A stretch of 64,000 nt of DNA from Ancylostoma caninum (Eukaryota; Nematoda; Chromadorea; Rhabditida; Ancylostomatidae): NCBI GenBank assembly GCA_037903475.1, contig JBAJFG010000079.1:1736001-1800000 (forward strand), given 5' to 3'. Both the position numbers and the translations under genes were made by a program. The first letter of the stretch is position 1. Every line of letters starts with the position of its first letter. Positions 48,709-59,036 of the stretch are shown piece by piece. The notes beneath the pieces are model-generated. The model was not told the origin of the DNA. It saw only the letters and a list, made by a program, of their open reading frames with translations, and did no database searches.

Positions 48709-49611
48709 TTAGGTTGGTCCGAGAGTCTTGCACCTAATTTCATCCTTTTTTTCAAAGAATGCTAAGTTAATTGTGAATAGATATCAATCAACAACATAAT
48801 TACCTTCATGAATCACGAGGTATGGCCAACGCTTCACTAGAGCACCAGCTCCAGAAGTCAAGAGCTCTGGCAGCTGCGAGTCCAAGAAGCTGGAAAGCTC
48901 ACTTTTTGGTTTGGTCCGGTGATCAAATTTCTTTCCCCCTAGATGTAGCTTCAGGGCTCCGAATAAGTGATATTCAGACGGGGATAAGTCAGGAGAATAG
49001 GTATGGAGTAGTAGAATTTCTCAGCTTAGTTCGGTAACTTTTTGACGGGTAAGCTTTGCCAAGTGAGGTCTGGCGTTGTCATGAAGTGGAGCATCATGCT
49101 CAATTTTTCCCTGCTCCAGGCGAGTTGCATCTGCCATTCTCTGTAGTTAAGCAGAGTAGAACTAGACAGTCCGGTCGCCCAGGAGTCAGCACTTCTCAAT
49201 ACAGTATTTCCTCGGAATTCCATCAACAACACTGAAAAACCTTCTTTCGTGCCAATCTCTTTCCGGCTGTTTTACATATGGTTCGCCAAGCGGGAATCAA
49301 CTTCACTCTCGTGTGTGGTTAGCATACGGCACCAACTCTCATTTCCAGTAATGAGTTGGTGGAGAACGTTCCTCTTGTAAGGACGCATCAGCTAAGACTG
49401 CACACACTCAGTCTTGCAAGGCACTCAGTTAATGGGGGACCCAACCCGTAATCGGTATTCTGAAACCCAACGCTTCGAGATGTCCGCCGATTATTGTACG
49501 GCTGCAGCCAGGTGCATCCAACACTTGATATGTAGTGGCATTTTGATTCAAAGTCTATGGAATTGTAGATCCTAAAAGATATCTTGGTGCAAAACTTTCG
49601 GACCAACCTAA
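48709..49611 (-). mobile_element. mariner element with both ends, internally deleted and inactive
   Basis: The terminal repeats TTAGGTTGGTCCGAGAGTCT and, inverted, TTAGGTTGGTCCGAAAGTTT each run 26 bases and end in GCACC. TA flanks both ends. The minus strand carries transposase remains: ITGNESWC (first catalytic block, Asp changed to Asn), LHDNARPHLAKLTRQKVTEL (second block, intact), a stop where Trp is expected, then YSPDLSPSEYHLF in which the third Asp is Glu at the correct 34-residue spacing. At 903 bases it is shorter than the usual 1.3 kb. The N-terminal half is missing or scrambled. The ends resemble Hsmar1-like mariners, a group I recall includes the hookworm element bandit. Confidence 0.92.
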
Positions 49612-49613
49612 TA

Positions 49614-52559
49614 CTTTACATGAAACCTGGTGCAGTGTTCGGCGACTGCGCAATGCATTCATTCGGCTTAAAACTAGCTACACATTAGGCCCCTACGTAT
49701 CCAGTGCTCCACCTTCGCAAAGAGAGAGCTAATTTCAGATATTGTTCTCGGGATTTCAACCGAATTAGATCATCACAAATGAGTAGTATAGTAGTTGCTG
49801 CGTGGCTTTCAACATGGTGAGGCGCATTCGCTGTGACTTTGAATAAAGACTACAGGAACAAATCCCATTGAATAATTTAATTTCCGTGGAACGGTTTATT
49901 TATTATTTTGGGACATTTCACGTTGTCTTTGGAATAAGCTCTTGGAGTAGGTCTAGAATCTGTCAGTAGCAGCCTGTCTGAACGTCTAACGTTAGGTGCT
50001 CGAACGTTGTTTGGAACTAGCTTTGTTTTCTTCAGATATTGGAATCTTCTATCATTAAAGGCAGCACACACACACAAATTTCGGGCTCGATATTTTGGCA
50101 CAATTCGGGGTAATCGCATGCAGTGAACACAGTTACATTGCTGAAAGCAGTCGCAACCTTCGAAATTCTTGTTTTCTGGAGCCTCTCACTCCATCGCTTT
50201 CAAGCGCTTGGGCCGAGCTCCGCGGCCCGTACGATGTGGACTGATCTAAAAAGTCGATACTGCTGCTTCTTTTCAGCTGTTTCGTGGGGGAAATCGGCTT
50301 TTGGCACTGTTTTGTGGCGGTCTTGAAGTTGACGAAAGAAAATGAATTTTGGAAAGGATAGCCCGACCGATTAAGGTGGCTCGGTTGGTTTTATAGTTCT
50401 TTGGTGCAAGGACACCAACGAACTATAAAACGATCCGAAAAACCAAGAAAAAATTCAAAAATGAGACAATGGCAAAAATGAGCCATGCAAGTGACTAAAC
50501 AAGTAGATATGTCGTGGAATTACAGGTGGGAAAAATCGGTTGGGCTAAGCAATGCAAAAAATAAAGGCTACGTACAGGGAAAAAGCTCTATTATAACAAG
50601 ACAAGAAATGACTGTCCAAGACAAGAAATGACTGCCCACTAGATCAACTGGCAGCAATCCTCCGCTGCCGTCACAACTCGATCGAAAGACCCCATGCTTA
50701 TTCTGCTGATCTAGGATCTTGAATATTCAACAAATTATATCTAAAAAACGGTTGATTTTCCTGAATTACTGTCCTTGCAGAATTGTTGCGACAATTGCTA
50801 AGGTTCGAAAATGATCAAAGTCTCGGAAAAGAAAATTTCCGTGCTTTAAGCCTTCAACGGCGCCGGCGCAACCCTCTCGCGGCGATGCAATCGCCGCGGC
50901 ATGCAACTGTGAGCTCGCTTTTCTCAGTATTGTTATATATGCGATCGACCTTCCAACAATGGTGAAAATGGAAAACTGCAAGCTTTTCCGTACATAACCG
51001 CTGTCGCGAATGGGGCGGCCCAGGAAGATCTAATGTCACATCCTATGATGACCTCAAAAGGGTAGTGCTGTGTGTTTGTTGTGTTGTGCGTCAGTCGCGC
51101 GGGGTGATGGCGTTCTTCAGCCTTGTCGTTGCAGAGAAAAAGACTTCAGTGAACTGGGGAAGTAGCAGCACAATATCGACGCGGAAGAGTGAGGGCAATT
51201 TCGCGGATCGTACGACCTACAGCTGATACGTCTGCCTCCTCACAGCTTGAATATATTCGGATGCATTACTGCCTTCTATAAGAGTATTCCCAGACTTCGC
51301 CAGCAATAGTGGCGACTGTCACATGGATAAAGTGAATGACGAGACTCCAAACGTAGGAAGGATGACAATAAATGAGGCGTGGCGATCGATAGGCATCGTT
51401 TCCACTATCGCTATCATTCACATCGCCAGTTCATTTTGGACACATTTTCAAGAGTACGGGCGATGAGCTCCGTTTGGCAACGATCCATGGCGATGTAACG
51501 TGTCAATCGATACGTATCATTTCCAGGATCTTTATCTCTTATATCGCCTGTTCATTTTTATTCATTTTGAACTGGCGAAGTCTGGGGTACTCGAATGGGC
51601 ATATAGTGCAGTGCACACTGTGTTATTTCGAACATCCAACTTATCAAAACTGTTCTGAAGAAGCAGTGGATGAATTCGCTTTTTAGTATGTGTGCTCTGC
51701 CTGCTCTGCTGCTTATAATCACTTCTCATGACCCACGGAAGCCAAAGTTTCAGGGCAAGCGGTAAAGGTAGGGCATGAGAGTACAAAATCATGCACTGAA
51801 AAATACTTTTTGGCTCGTCAGTTGACCACTCGAATTCAAGTCTGTATGCATGTTCGCAAACAAGTAGGCATGATATGCATACCAGTTTCAGGATTGAATA
51901 CAATTGCATAAAATCAGCCTAACGTGCGCTATAGTACTAACCGCTAGCCATTTTATGAAGCTTAGCGACGATTCGCCTTAATTTTTCTGTGGCAGGTCTG
52001 GACTTCCATTTTATCAATATATATATATATCAATATTGTTCTTTTCAAAACTTAAACTCAAGAGTGGCGTTTTGTTCCTACTCACTTGCTTTCAAGATGT
52101 GCGTTGTTGGCTTGAGCCTAGCGAATCTACTGTGTTGCTCTGATAAACCTCCACAGTAGTCTCATCACTGCCTACGGTGACATTTTGAAAACGAAGTCTC
52201 TGAGGTGTTACAAGCTCATCTCCTCGGAACATGTCGAAAAAATCTGTCCTAGATAGTAGCGCTTTTGTCCTAGGTAGGAGTGTTTTCTGTAGAGACTCGC
52301 AAGTCGTCGCAACAGAAGCACACATGGTCGTAGGCAGAAAGGCTAGTTATTGGACATATTTTTTTAGACTGGAGGAACGTTTTTCTTCAATTTAATGGGA
52401 CACGCGTATCAATGAGGGGACAGACGAATTTAGTTATGTGCAATCTTTATTGCGCAGCAACAGCCATAGGGACGCAGTAGAAGCGTCTATAATGCATTCT
52501 CAAGTCTCTTTTATACGATACCTAGCCAAAGCTGCGCAAGGTTTTTATTTATTTGAGGT
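49614..52559. other. No supported gene; small hairpin and duplications
   Basis: A hairpin with 19-base arms (GTTTTATAGTTCTTTGGTG and near-complement) and a 6-base loop lies at 50388-50431. TGGCGATCGATAGGCATCGTTTCC-like and TGGCGATGTAACGTGT-like blocks near 51380 and 51488 are diverged duplicates. The minus frame 52092-52325 (77 codons) has protein-like composition but no recognised similarity. An AT dinucleotide run lies near 52017-52030. Confidence 0.4.
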
Positions 52560-52700
52560 AGCTCTAAGGTACCGCGGCACACAGGTCCGAGACAGAGCGC
52601 CACCAAGCGGTGCTCTGGCTCGGGACGGTTTTCTTGAGTCGTGGTAGCTCGAGGGTAACGTGACGCACAGGTCCGAGGCAGCGCGCCACCTCGCGGCATC
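52560..52700. repeat. Diverged tandem duplication of about 94 bp
   Basis: TACCGCGGCACACAGGTCCG...GCGCCACCAAGCGG (52569-52609) and TAACGTGACGCACAGGTCCG...GCGCCACCTCGCGG (52656-52697) are two copies of one GC-rich unit about 88 bases apart. Confidence 0.6.
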
Positions 52701-52714
52701 CCCATTGAAAATAG

Positions 52715-52835
52715 CGTGCAGCCGCCGCGAGGCCGTGAACATGTACGTCTGAGCTGTGTAAGCAATGCAACGGATCCTACCCTTCATCATATAGACGCAC
52801 GTGCGTCAAACACAAGTATATAGTGTGAATTGTCA
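52715..52835. mobile_element. MITE of the AGGGCAATTTATACTAG family, copy E, truncated
   Basis: CAGCCGCCGCGAGGCCGTG, GTACGTCTGAGCTGTG, CATCATATAGACGCACG and AGTATATAGTGTGAATTG follow the order of the complete copies. The left half is missing and the right end has decayed. Confidence 0.65.
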
Positions 52836-53055
52836 ACATTTTCCGTGGTATTATTACGCCTCATCAGGTAGTCATTCGCCAGAAAACCACATCTATCATG
52901 TGCTCGGCCTATCAGCGAATGCCTCGGTGCAGTAATCGCCTCTTGCTATGATAGGTCGAGAAATCCATTTTGAGCAGCTAGATTTACGAAATTGCACAAT
53001 GTGAGGTGTTTGCCGTCAAAACTAGCTACTTCGGTGGCGATAGATTAGTTCTGCC

Positions 53056-55446
53056 ATGATGCCAGACTGGTCTGCCTGCGAGACCAGTTTCAAACCGCGG
53101 GCGAGAGGTGGTGCGTGGGAAGACTCGGCCCGGAAGCAAAAAATACCTCGTGTCCACTTCGCACGGCATAGGAGGACGCACGAAGCGCACACTTGTCCTC
53201 GGATTAAGTGCGTTCTTTTTGCATGCATCACCTCTAGCAGCCCTGTCCACCACCAAAGTAATGCCGCCTCTTCAGTTGTGCTCACAGGACCCCGAGTCTC
53301 TGTTATTGGCAATGCATCCATTTCTGATGACGCGCTTTCTGTTTTGGATCTAGGCCCATGTTTCGCACCTGTTCAATCAATAGGGCCTATGGTCGCGCGA
53401 AAGATCGTGAGCAACCTTCACTTCGTACATGACCGCCTCAGATATAGAGCAAAGCGCGAACAGCAAGAACAATGTGGGCAAAACGTCGCGGAACCAACTT
53501 TACCTGCTATACCTTTTCCCTCATCGTTCTTCAGACCCCAAGAACCCAACCCTACGGTGGATACAAAGTTCAGATTGTTTGCTACATCGGTTTTTGCCAT
53601 TTTGCAGCGTCATGCCCAAAAACGTCAATTAAACAATCTCACACCTACGCAAAGGCGCGGCCTGAAGGAACTACGTGATCTTTCATCTCTTGGGGAGATC
53701 AGAGTTTCGGTCAGCGACAAGGGAGGGGATTTCGTGGTGATACCACGTGAATTGGACGTGAACATAACTAAAGCCCACCTGGAGGATGACACGTTGTACC
53801 GCCCATCCTCGGCCAAGGAATTTACTAAACAATACCGGCGCCTTAATAAAGTGTGGATTGAGATAGGGAAAACAGCAGGGGTTTCTAAAACAACTATTGC
53901 TCGCCTTAAGCACGACCACCCCACCTGCCCTGTTCTTTACGTCCTAATAAAAACCCATAAACTGACCGGTGCTACCTTTACCTCCGGGGACCCGCGAAAC
54001 TTCAAAGTTAGGCCTATAATAAGTAGCGTTGGAGGTCCTACCGACAAAATATCTTGGTTGCTCAGCATAATAATCACACAGTTGCTAAAACATGTTCCAG
54101 CGCATCTTTCCAACACCAACATGTTCTTAGAGCACCTGCGCAATGCACGTTTCGAACGAGAGTGCGTGATGGAGTCATTCGATGTCACCTCTCTATACAC
54201 CAATGTTTCCAATAGCGCCGCGTTGCAAGCAGTATTCGAGCTTCTTACAGAACATCAAGGGTCGGTTAACATGTTTGGGTTTTCAGTTGGGCAGGTCATG
54301 ACACTTGTCAGTGAGTGCTTAAACTGCAACGTTTTTCGCTGGGCTGAACAATACTACCGACAGGTTAGAGGGTTAGCTATGGGGCAAAGACTAGCACCCT
54401 CCTTAGCCATAGCATTCATGTCCAAGGTGGAGAGCCCTGTGTTAGAGCGCAAACCTACCCTTTACTGTCGTTACATAGACGATTGCTGCGTTGTATGTCC
54501 TACTCAGGCAGAGATGGACACATGCTTCAATCTTCTAAACCAGCAATCACAGTATGTTAAGTTCACCAGGGAAAAACCCACAGAAAACTGGCTGCCTTTC
54601 TTAGATGTACAGGTGTATTTGTCCAAAGGGGTGTGGAAAACTAAATGGTATCGCAAGCCCAGTAACAAAAACATCTTGGTTCATTACCGTTCTGCGCACC
54701 CCTGGAAAACTAAGAAAGCCATCATAACCAACATGTTTAGGACAGCTCAAAATGCAGCATCAGATGTACAAGAACGTATGGTTTCAGTTAACCTGGCCCG
54801 GCAGGTTGCGCAATCCAATGGTTACCCTTGCAGCACTTACCCACAGCGCCATCATCGACTCGCGCAGCGAGAGCCTTTGCATAGGGATGACAGCGCCAAG
54901 ATCCCCTTTTGCCTCCCGTTCATCACAGATGAGATGAGCAACGAGGTGCGCACATGCTTACGCAGGGTGGGACTTCAAGACTCTGTTCGAGTTGTAGATA
55001 TCCCACCCAGAACCCTCAAAGAGCGCCTAGTGCGAAACCGGGCTTACGACCGCCTCTGCGAAACACCAAACTGTGTAATTTGTTGTTCGGGCAGGGAAGG
55101 AGACTGTGCTGCCTCGGGAGTAATTTACCTTATAACTTGTAGTACTTGTGGGGAGCAGTATATTGGGGAAACTGGGCGCCCATTGTTTGTCCGTATTAAA
55201 GAACATCTAGAGGGTCTCAATAAATCCAAACTTTCCACGCCACTAGGAACGCACCGTGTATTACGTCACAACAACGCTCTGTTTGAGGTAAAGGTCACGA
55301 TCTTGTCGCGGGAACCCGAAATTCTGGCTCGCAAAACATTGGAAGCATTTTGGATTACTTCCAGAAACCCAAAAATGAACAGAAAGGAGGAGTGCATTGC
55401 TATAACAAACGAGCTCGCGCTGTACCAGAACCTATGCGGGTTTTGA
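53056..55446 (+). CDS. Penelope-like element protein: reverse transcriptase and GIY-YIG endonuclease, 796 aa
   Basis: It would copy element RNA by target-primed reverse transcription after cutting the target. One uninterrupted frame of 796 codons carries, in order, SDKGGDFVV (about 220), VLIKTHK, the RT motif A region SFDVTSLYTN (about 373-382), motif B GLAMGQRLAPSLA, motif C YIDD (about 473-476), and ENWLPFLDVQV. Then come the HPWKTKKAIITNM segment, a C-x4-C-x2-C finger (CETPNCVIC, about 668), and GVIYLIT...YIGETGRPLF with R-x-x-E-H (about 688-716) of the GIY-YIG nuclease. This order defines Penelope-like elements with endonuclease. The ATG at 53056 gives a plausible N-terminus, but the neighbouring MPxF...WKLL starts of related copies suggest that the true 5' end may be truncated. 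No stops or frameshifts occur, so it is recently active or newly inserted. Confidence 0.95.
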   Translation: MMPDWSACETSFKPRARGGAWEDSARKQKIPRVHFARHRRTHEAHTCPRIKCVLFACITSSSPVHHQSNAASSVVLTGPRVSVIGNASISDDALSVLDLGPCFAPVQSIGPMVARKIVSNLHFVHDRLRYRAKREQQEQCGQNVAEPTLPAIPFPSSFFRPQEPNPTVDTKFRLFATSVFAILQRHAQKRQLNNLTPTQRRGLKELRDLSSLGEIRVSVSDKGGDFVVIPRELDVNITKAHLEDDTLYRPSSAKEFTKQYRRLNKVWIEIGKTAGVSKTTIARLKHDHPTCPVLYVLIKTHKLTGATFTSGDPRNFKVRPIISSVGGPTDKISWLLSIIITQLLKHVPAHLSNTNMFLEHLRNARFERECVMESFDVTSLYTNVSNSAALQAVFELLTEHQGSVNMFGFSVGQVMTLVSECLNCNVFRWAEQYYRQVRGLAMGQRLAPSLAIAFMSKVESPVLERKPTLYCRYIDDCCVVCPTQAEMDTCFNLLNQQSQYVKFTREKPTENWLPFLDVQVYLSKGVWKTKWYRKPSNKNILVHYRSAHPWKTKKAIITNMFRTAQNAASDVQERMVSVNLARQVAQSNGYPCSTYPQRHHRLAQREPLHRDDSAKIPFCLPFITDEMSNEVRTCLRRVGLQDSVRVVDIPPRTLKERLVRNRAYDRLCETPNCVICCSGREGDCAASGVIYLITCSTCGEQYIGETGRPLFVRIKEHLEGLNKSKLSTPLGTHRVLRHNNALFEVKVTILSREPEILARKTLEAFWITSRNPKMNRKEECIAITNELALYQNLCGF

Positions 55447-55664
55447 CCTACGTTGGCGGGTCTGTAAGGCACTTAAATACCTTAAGCGGCGCACTTTTAT
55501 CACTAGGTGGTCCGTTATTCCATCGGCATTGCGGCTGTCAAGGTGAGCATCACGGTTACCTTCTCCTCTGGTATTGTTCTGGTCCTATCCCGCTTGCTGG
55601 ATTAGGTCCTTTTGATGTGATGAGGTGTTTGAGGGGTAAATCATACTTGTCTTTGACTTTTCCA

Positions 55665-55700
55665 GGCTCTGACGAAGGCGACTGCGCCGAAACGTTAGCC
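55665..55700 (+). ncRNA. Hammerhead ribozyme motif downstream of the Penelope ORF
   Basis: The elements are GGCT, CTGACGA, A, GGCG-ACTG-CGCC, GAAAC, GTT and AGCC. Stem I (GGCT/AGCC) and stem II (GGCG/CGCC) pair perfectly and the core boxes are intact, with a two-base stem III as known for minimal hammerheads of Penelope-like elements. One extra A separates CTGACGA from stem II; the same A is present in the copy at 43764. It lies 219 bases after the ORF stop and is followed by TTCAATAAAAAG. Confidence 0.75.
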
Positions 55701-55705
55701 GTTCA

Positions 55706-57140
55706 ATAAAAAGATCAATACAAATCTTGGCCTCTGCTCAAAAGACCACAAAACTCGGACTGCGTTCTTTTTGTTATTTTTCCGATCTGCTAGCGAAAGA
55801 TAATGCCTAATCAGCACAATTGGATCCAACAGGACGGTTTTCCTCCTCGTGCAGAACTTTGAGGGGACAACGTTGCTTTTCTACATAATTCATTTGAACT
55901 GGATGAGCAAGCGCTTATACAACCAGACATGAGTAAGACAGCCATACCTTGGTTCTTGCCCTTATTGAAACCCCTAAATCCACCCTCCTCCCACCTCTCA
56001 GGTTTCACTGCACTGCCTCCAGGTTTTGCTGCGATTAAGGTTCATGTGGCTCCATGATCGATGATCTTCTTTCAGCAGCAACTAAGGGGTTGATGGAGCC
56101 GTGCGAGTGGACGATACTGCAATCGGTCACGAGGCCACGCTCAAAATAGGCTTTGAAACCGAGTTATTGCTAGAGAAATGAGCTCTGCAGCCTTACTGCT
56201 GCCCAGTTACCATGAAGAGTTCTTCGGAGCTGTATTCAGGAATCTGATTTTCAGGACAAAGCCAAGTTCTCTTTGATGTATACAAGAGCATACTCAAATG
56301 GCTGCTCAGTCTTGCTTGTCCTGATCAATGTTGTACAATGGGCGGATTCGATAGCAGTGAAGTCAATCACGACGTGAGTTAATGCCGTGAAAAATTTTGC
56401 AGAACATTTAGAACACGTATATAAGCGTATCTGAGTAACATCCTCATGCGTATATCCTTCTATATAAACTGGTGATGCGCAAAATGTTCAAGAGCGGAGA
56501 GGTGCGGGCCGGCACATAACATCATTCTTTCATCATGGAGCTAACCGCGTAGACAGCGATCGCAAGAATGAGAAAATGATGAGACGATGTTTCGCTGTTT
56601 CACCATAAGCTCATAGATGAAGTGAAGGTCGTGGTGGGACCCGCTTGTATTGTACCTTACCTTACCTTACCTTACAAGCAATGACTACGCCATGCCGCCT
56701 CATCCCAACATCCCTTCTCATTGTAGGATGATTTCTTAGAATGAGCGCTGAATCACTCAACAGCGCAAACGAACTTTTTAAGTGGCCTCTCGAACATTAG
56801 CTCTAATATGGACGTGTCTAGAATATAGCAGGTCATTCAATCTGTCAACTTGACGATAAATTGAAAAAGGAAAACTAACGCAAATTCGCAGAGGTAAGGA
56901 CCGACCCCTTCTTTGTAGGTTGTCCTTATTAGCTATATAGGAAAGTGCGGGCCTAGCCTTTCTGGGTACCCCGATACTCACGAATCATACAATTATACAC
57001 GTGCGCGACTTACTTCTCGACGGGTTTATCCTTAGGGCATCACTGCTGACAATCGGACATCGAATAATAGTTCACATACAGAATAATGTATACAGATACA
57101 GGCAAGCGTAAATACAGCGAAATATCATGGGTGGTGATCA
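55706..57140. other. No supported gene
   Basis: Past the Penelope 3' end there are only short frames. A CCTTA pentamer repeat (about five units) lies at 56649-56673. Confidence 0.4.
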
Positions 57141-57238
57141 GTCGGAGATCGGATGAAGTAGAACGAGGGCTTGATGAAGGGAAGGACCACGGTCATTCCC
57201 TTCATCAAGCCCTCGTTCTACTTCATCTGATCTCCGTC
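57141..57238. ncRNA. 43-bp near-perfect hairpin, small-RNA-precursor-like
   Basis: Arms 57141-57183 and 57196-57238 are reverse complements over 43 bases with two differences, and the loop is 12 bases (GGACCACGGTCA). The arm includes GAAGTAGAACGAGGGC. The fold would be a long, almost perfect duplex, more like an siRNA-type hairpin or a minimal foldback repeat than a conventional bulged microRNA precursor. Confidence 0.5.
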
Positions 57239-59036
57239 TCCTATGGGGGCTCCTCTCCTCTTGAATTGTCCGCCTCTTCGGCTCGTATCCGCTCTCATGG
57301 CTGTCTCGTCTCTCCTTCTTTTGTACGCTTCGGTTGTCGGTTATCGTTGGCGAATCTGAAAACAACTTAGAGAAGCGTTGAAAAGCTATGTGGATGAATA
57401 ATGGATAGACAACTGAAGGATAATAGAACACTCACCTATTTACATGAAGTATATACAAGTTCCCACCGTATATTACAGCAGTGTCCGTGCTGAAACGTAT
57501 TTGTGCAAGCATAGTAAAAGTTGGAAGTTTCAGTGGTGACAACGACCTCGATAAGGCAATTTTTTTTCACCAAGCGGATCTTCGCGAAATCAGCAATTTT
57601 TTTCTAAACAGCAGCAGCTTCGCACGGTAAAGAAAGAAATAGCCATTGAAGAATTAGCACAAATTAACAAAGACGCCAATTGAAAGTCAAAAATCGCGGA
57701 ATTTGCTAACTGGGAAGAAGCGGGAGAAAATAAAGCTTTAGCAGAAACTAGCTCTTTTACTAGTCAAACAGCTATAATTATCTTAGAATGCTAGTGGAAA
57801 AGATTCGCAGTCACTAAAAACTAGAGAAAAAAAAAGAGAAAAAGAGGGAAATTGGTATGATTCTGAAAGCATACCAGGAGAATTCACTCTGGAATGGTGG
57901 TGGTTTGGTGAATAGATCAGCTGACAATCGATCCTTCTTGCTCCCCAAAAAGGTTTCGGTGATCTAATGCAACCGAAGGTAATCGCAAAAACACGTACAA
58001 TCAGCTGAGAAACAAGTCCGTCTGTATTGGAAGTAGGTGGAGGGGCACTTCCAGTGCAGCTTGTACAATGTATTCCGCAAGTCCAGGATTTTTCAAAACT
58101 TTCGGAATATTCACAACAAAATTTTCCGTGGGGCTTCCTTTAACAATGCGAGGCGTCACTAGAGCGCCTCAGCGCTGCATGTCAGCTTCGAGAAGGAGCC
58201 ACCCCGAGCAAAGCAATTTATTTTCATTGAAACAATAGAGTAGACTACAGAAATTTTCAAAAAATTGGACGACTACGACAAAATTTTATCTTCCTTGCCC
58301 CTTCGGAAGTTTCAATAGTTTTTTTGGTCTGCAAAGCTGTACTGAATTTGCTGTCTCATGCTTTTCCCACTCTCCTTTAGCCGAAATATGTCGTCATTCA
58401 AGCACCTTCTAACTGAGCTGTCCTTGGTCGTAAAGAGCGGGTGGATGCACGACACCCTTCATTCTTTAGAACAAACTCCGCCGGCCGTGCATCATTCTGT
58501 GTGATTCTCCATTCAAAGCACAAAGTACCCGACAGTCTGCTTGGCGTGAAGTATAGGCGATTCCGCTCGCACATTGCCGACTAATTTGCTTCGTTTGAAT
58601 TCTTTGTCTGAGATTTACCGGAAGATTGAACCAGATTTACCCCAGCAATTGTCCGAAGAAGGTTACGCTGTGCGAACGCATGCAGCTAGTATAGATTGCC
58701 CTACAGTTATCAAAAAGTTCAATTATCGCTGAGATGCGAAGTCACACTTTTCTGAAGATTGAGTTGATGCATGACGAAGAGCAATGCGATGACAGGAGGT
58801 AATGCCGCAGCTCCCGTTGTTTTTTCAACCAAAAATTGTTAGAATCTTGAGTTAATTCAATTTGGATAAACGATTAACTAATGCGAGTTGAGCGAAGATA
58901 ACGAAATGCTCTGGAAGCCCTGCGTTAATGCCCATTTTCTAAGTTTTCTTGTTTTTTTTTTGTGACAAAGCTGCGACAGGGACAAGCTCCAACTTGTCTG
59001 TATCACAGTTTCGTAAAATTACTAAGTACATTTCAG
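57239..59036. other. Upstream of the hexokinase exons; first exon not found
   Basis: I looked for a first coding exon with a donor in phase 0 before 59037 and found none that is convincing. An ATG at 58771 followed by GGAG/GTAATG ends in the wrong phase. A 35-base terminal fragment of the AGGGCAATTTATACTAG repeat (GCAGCTAGTATAGATTGCCCT) lies at about 58668-58702. Confidence 0.4.

Noticed and set aside
58771..58798. Candidate hexokinase first exon (ATG ... GGAG/GTAATG)
   Set aside because: Its donor phase would put an in-frame stop in the next exon.
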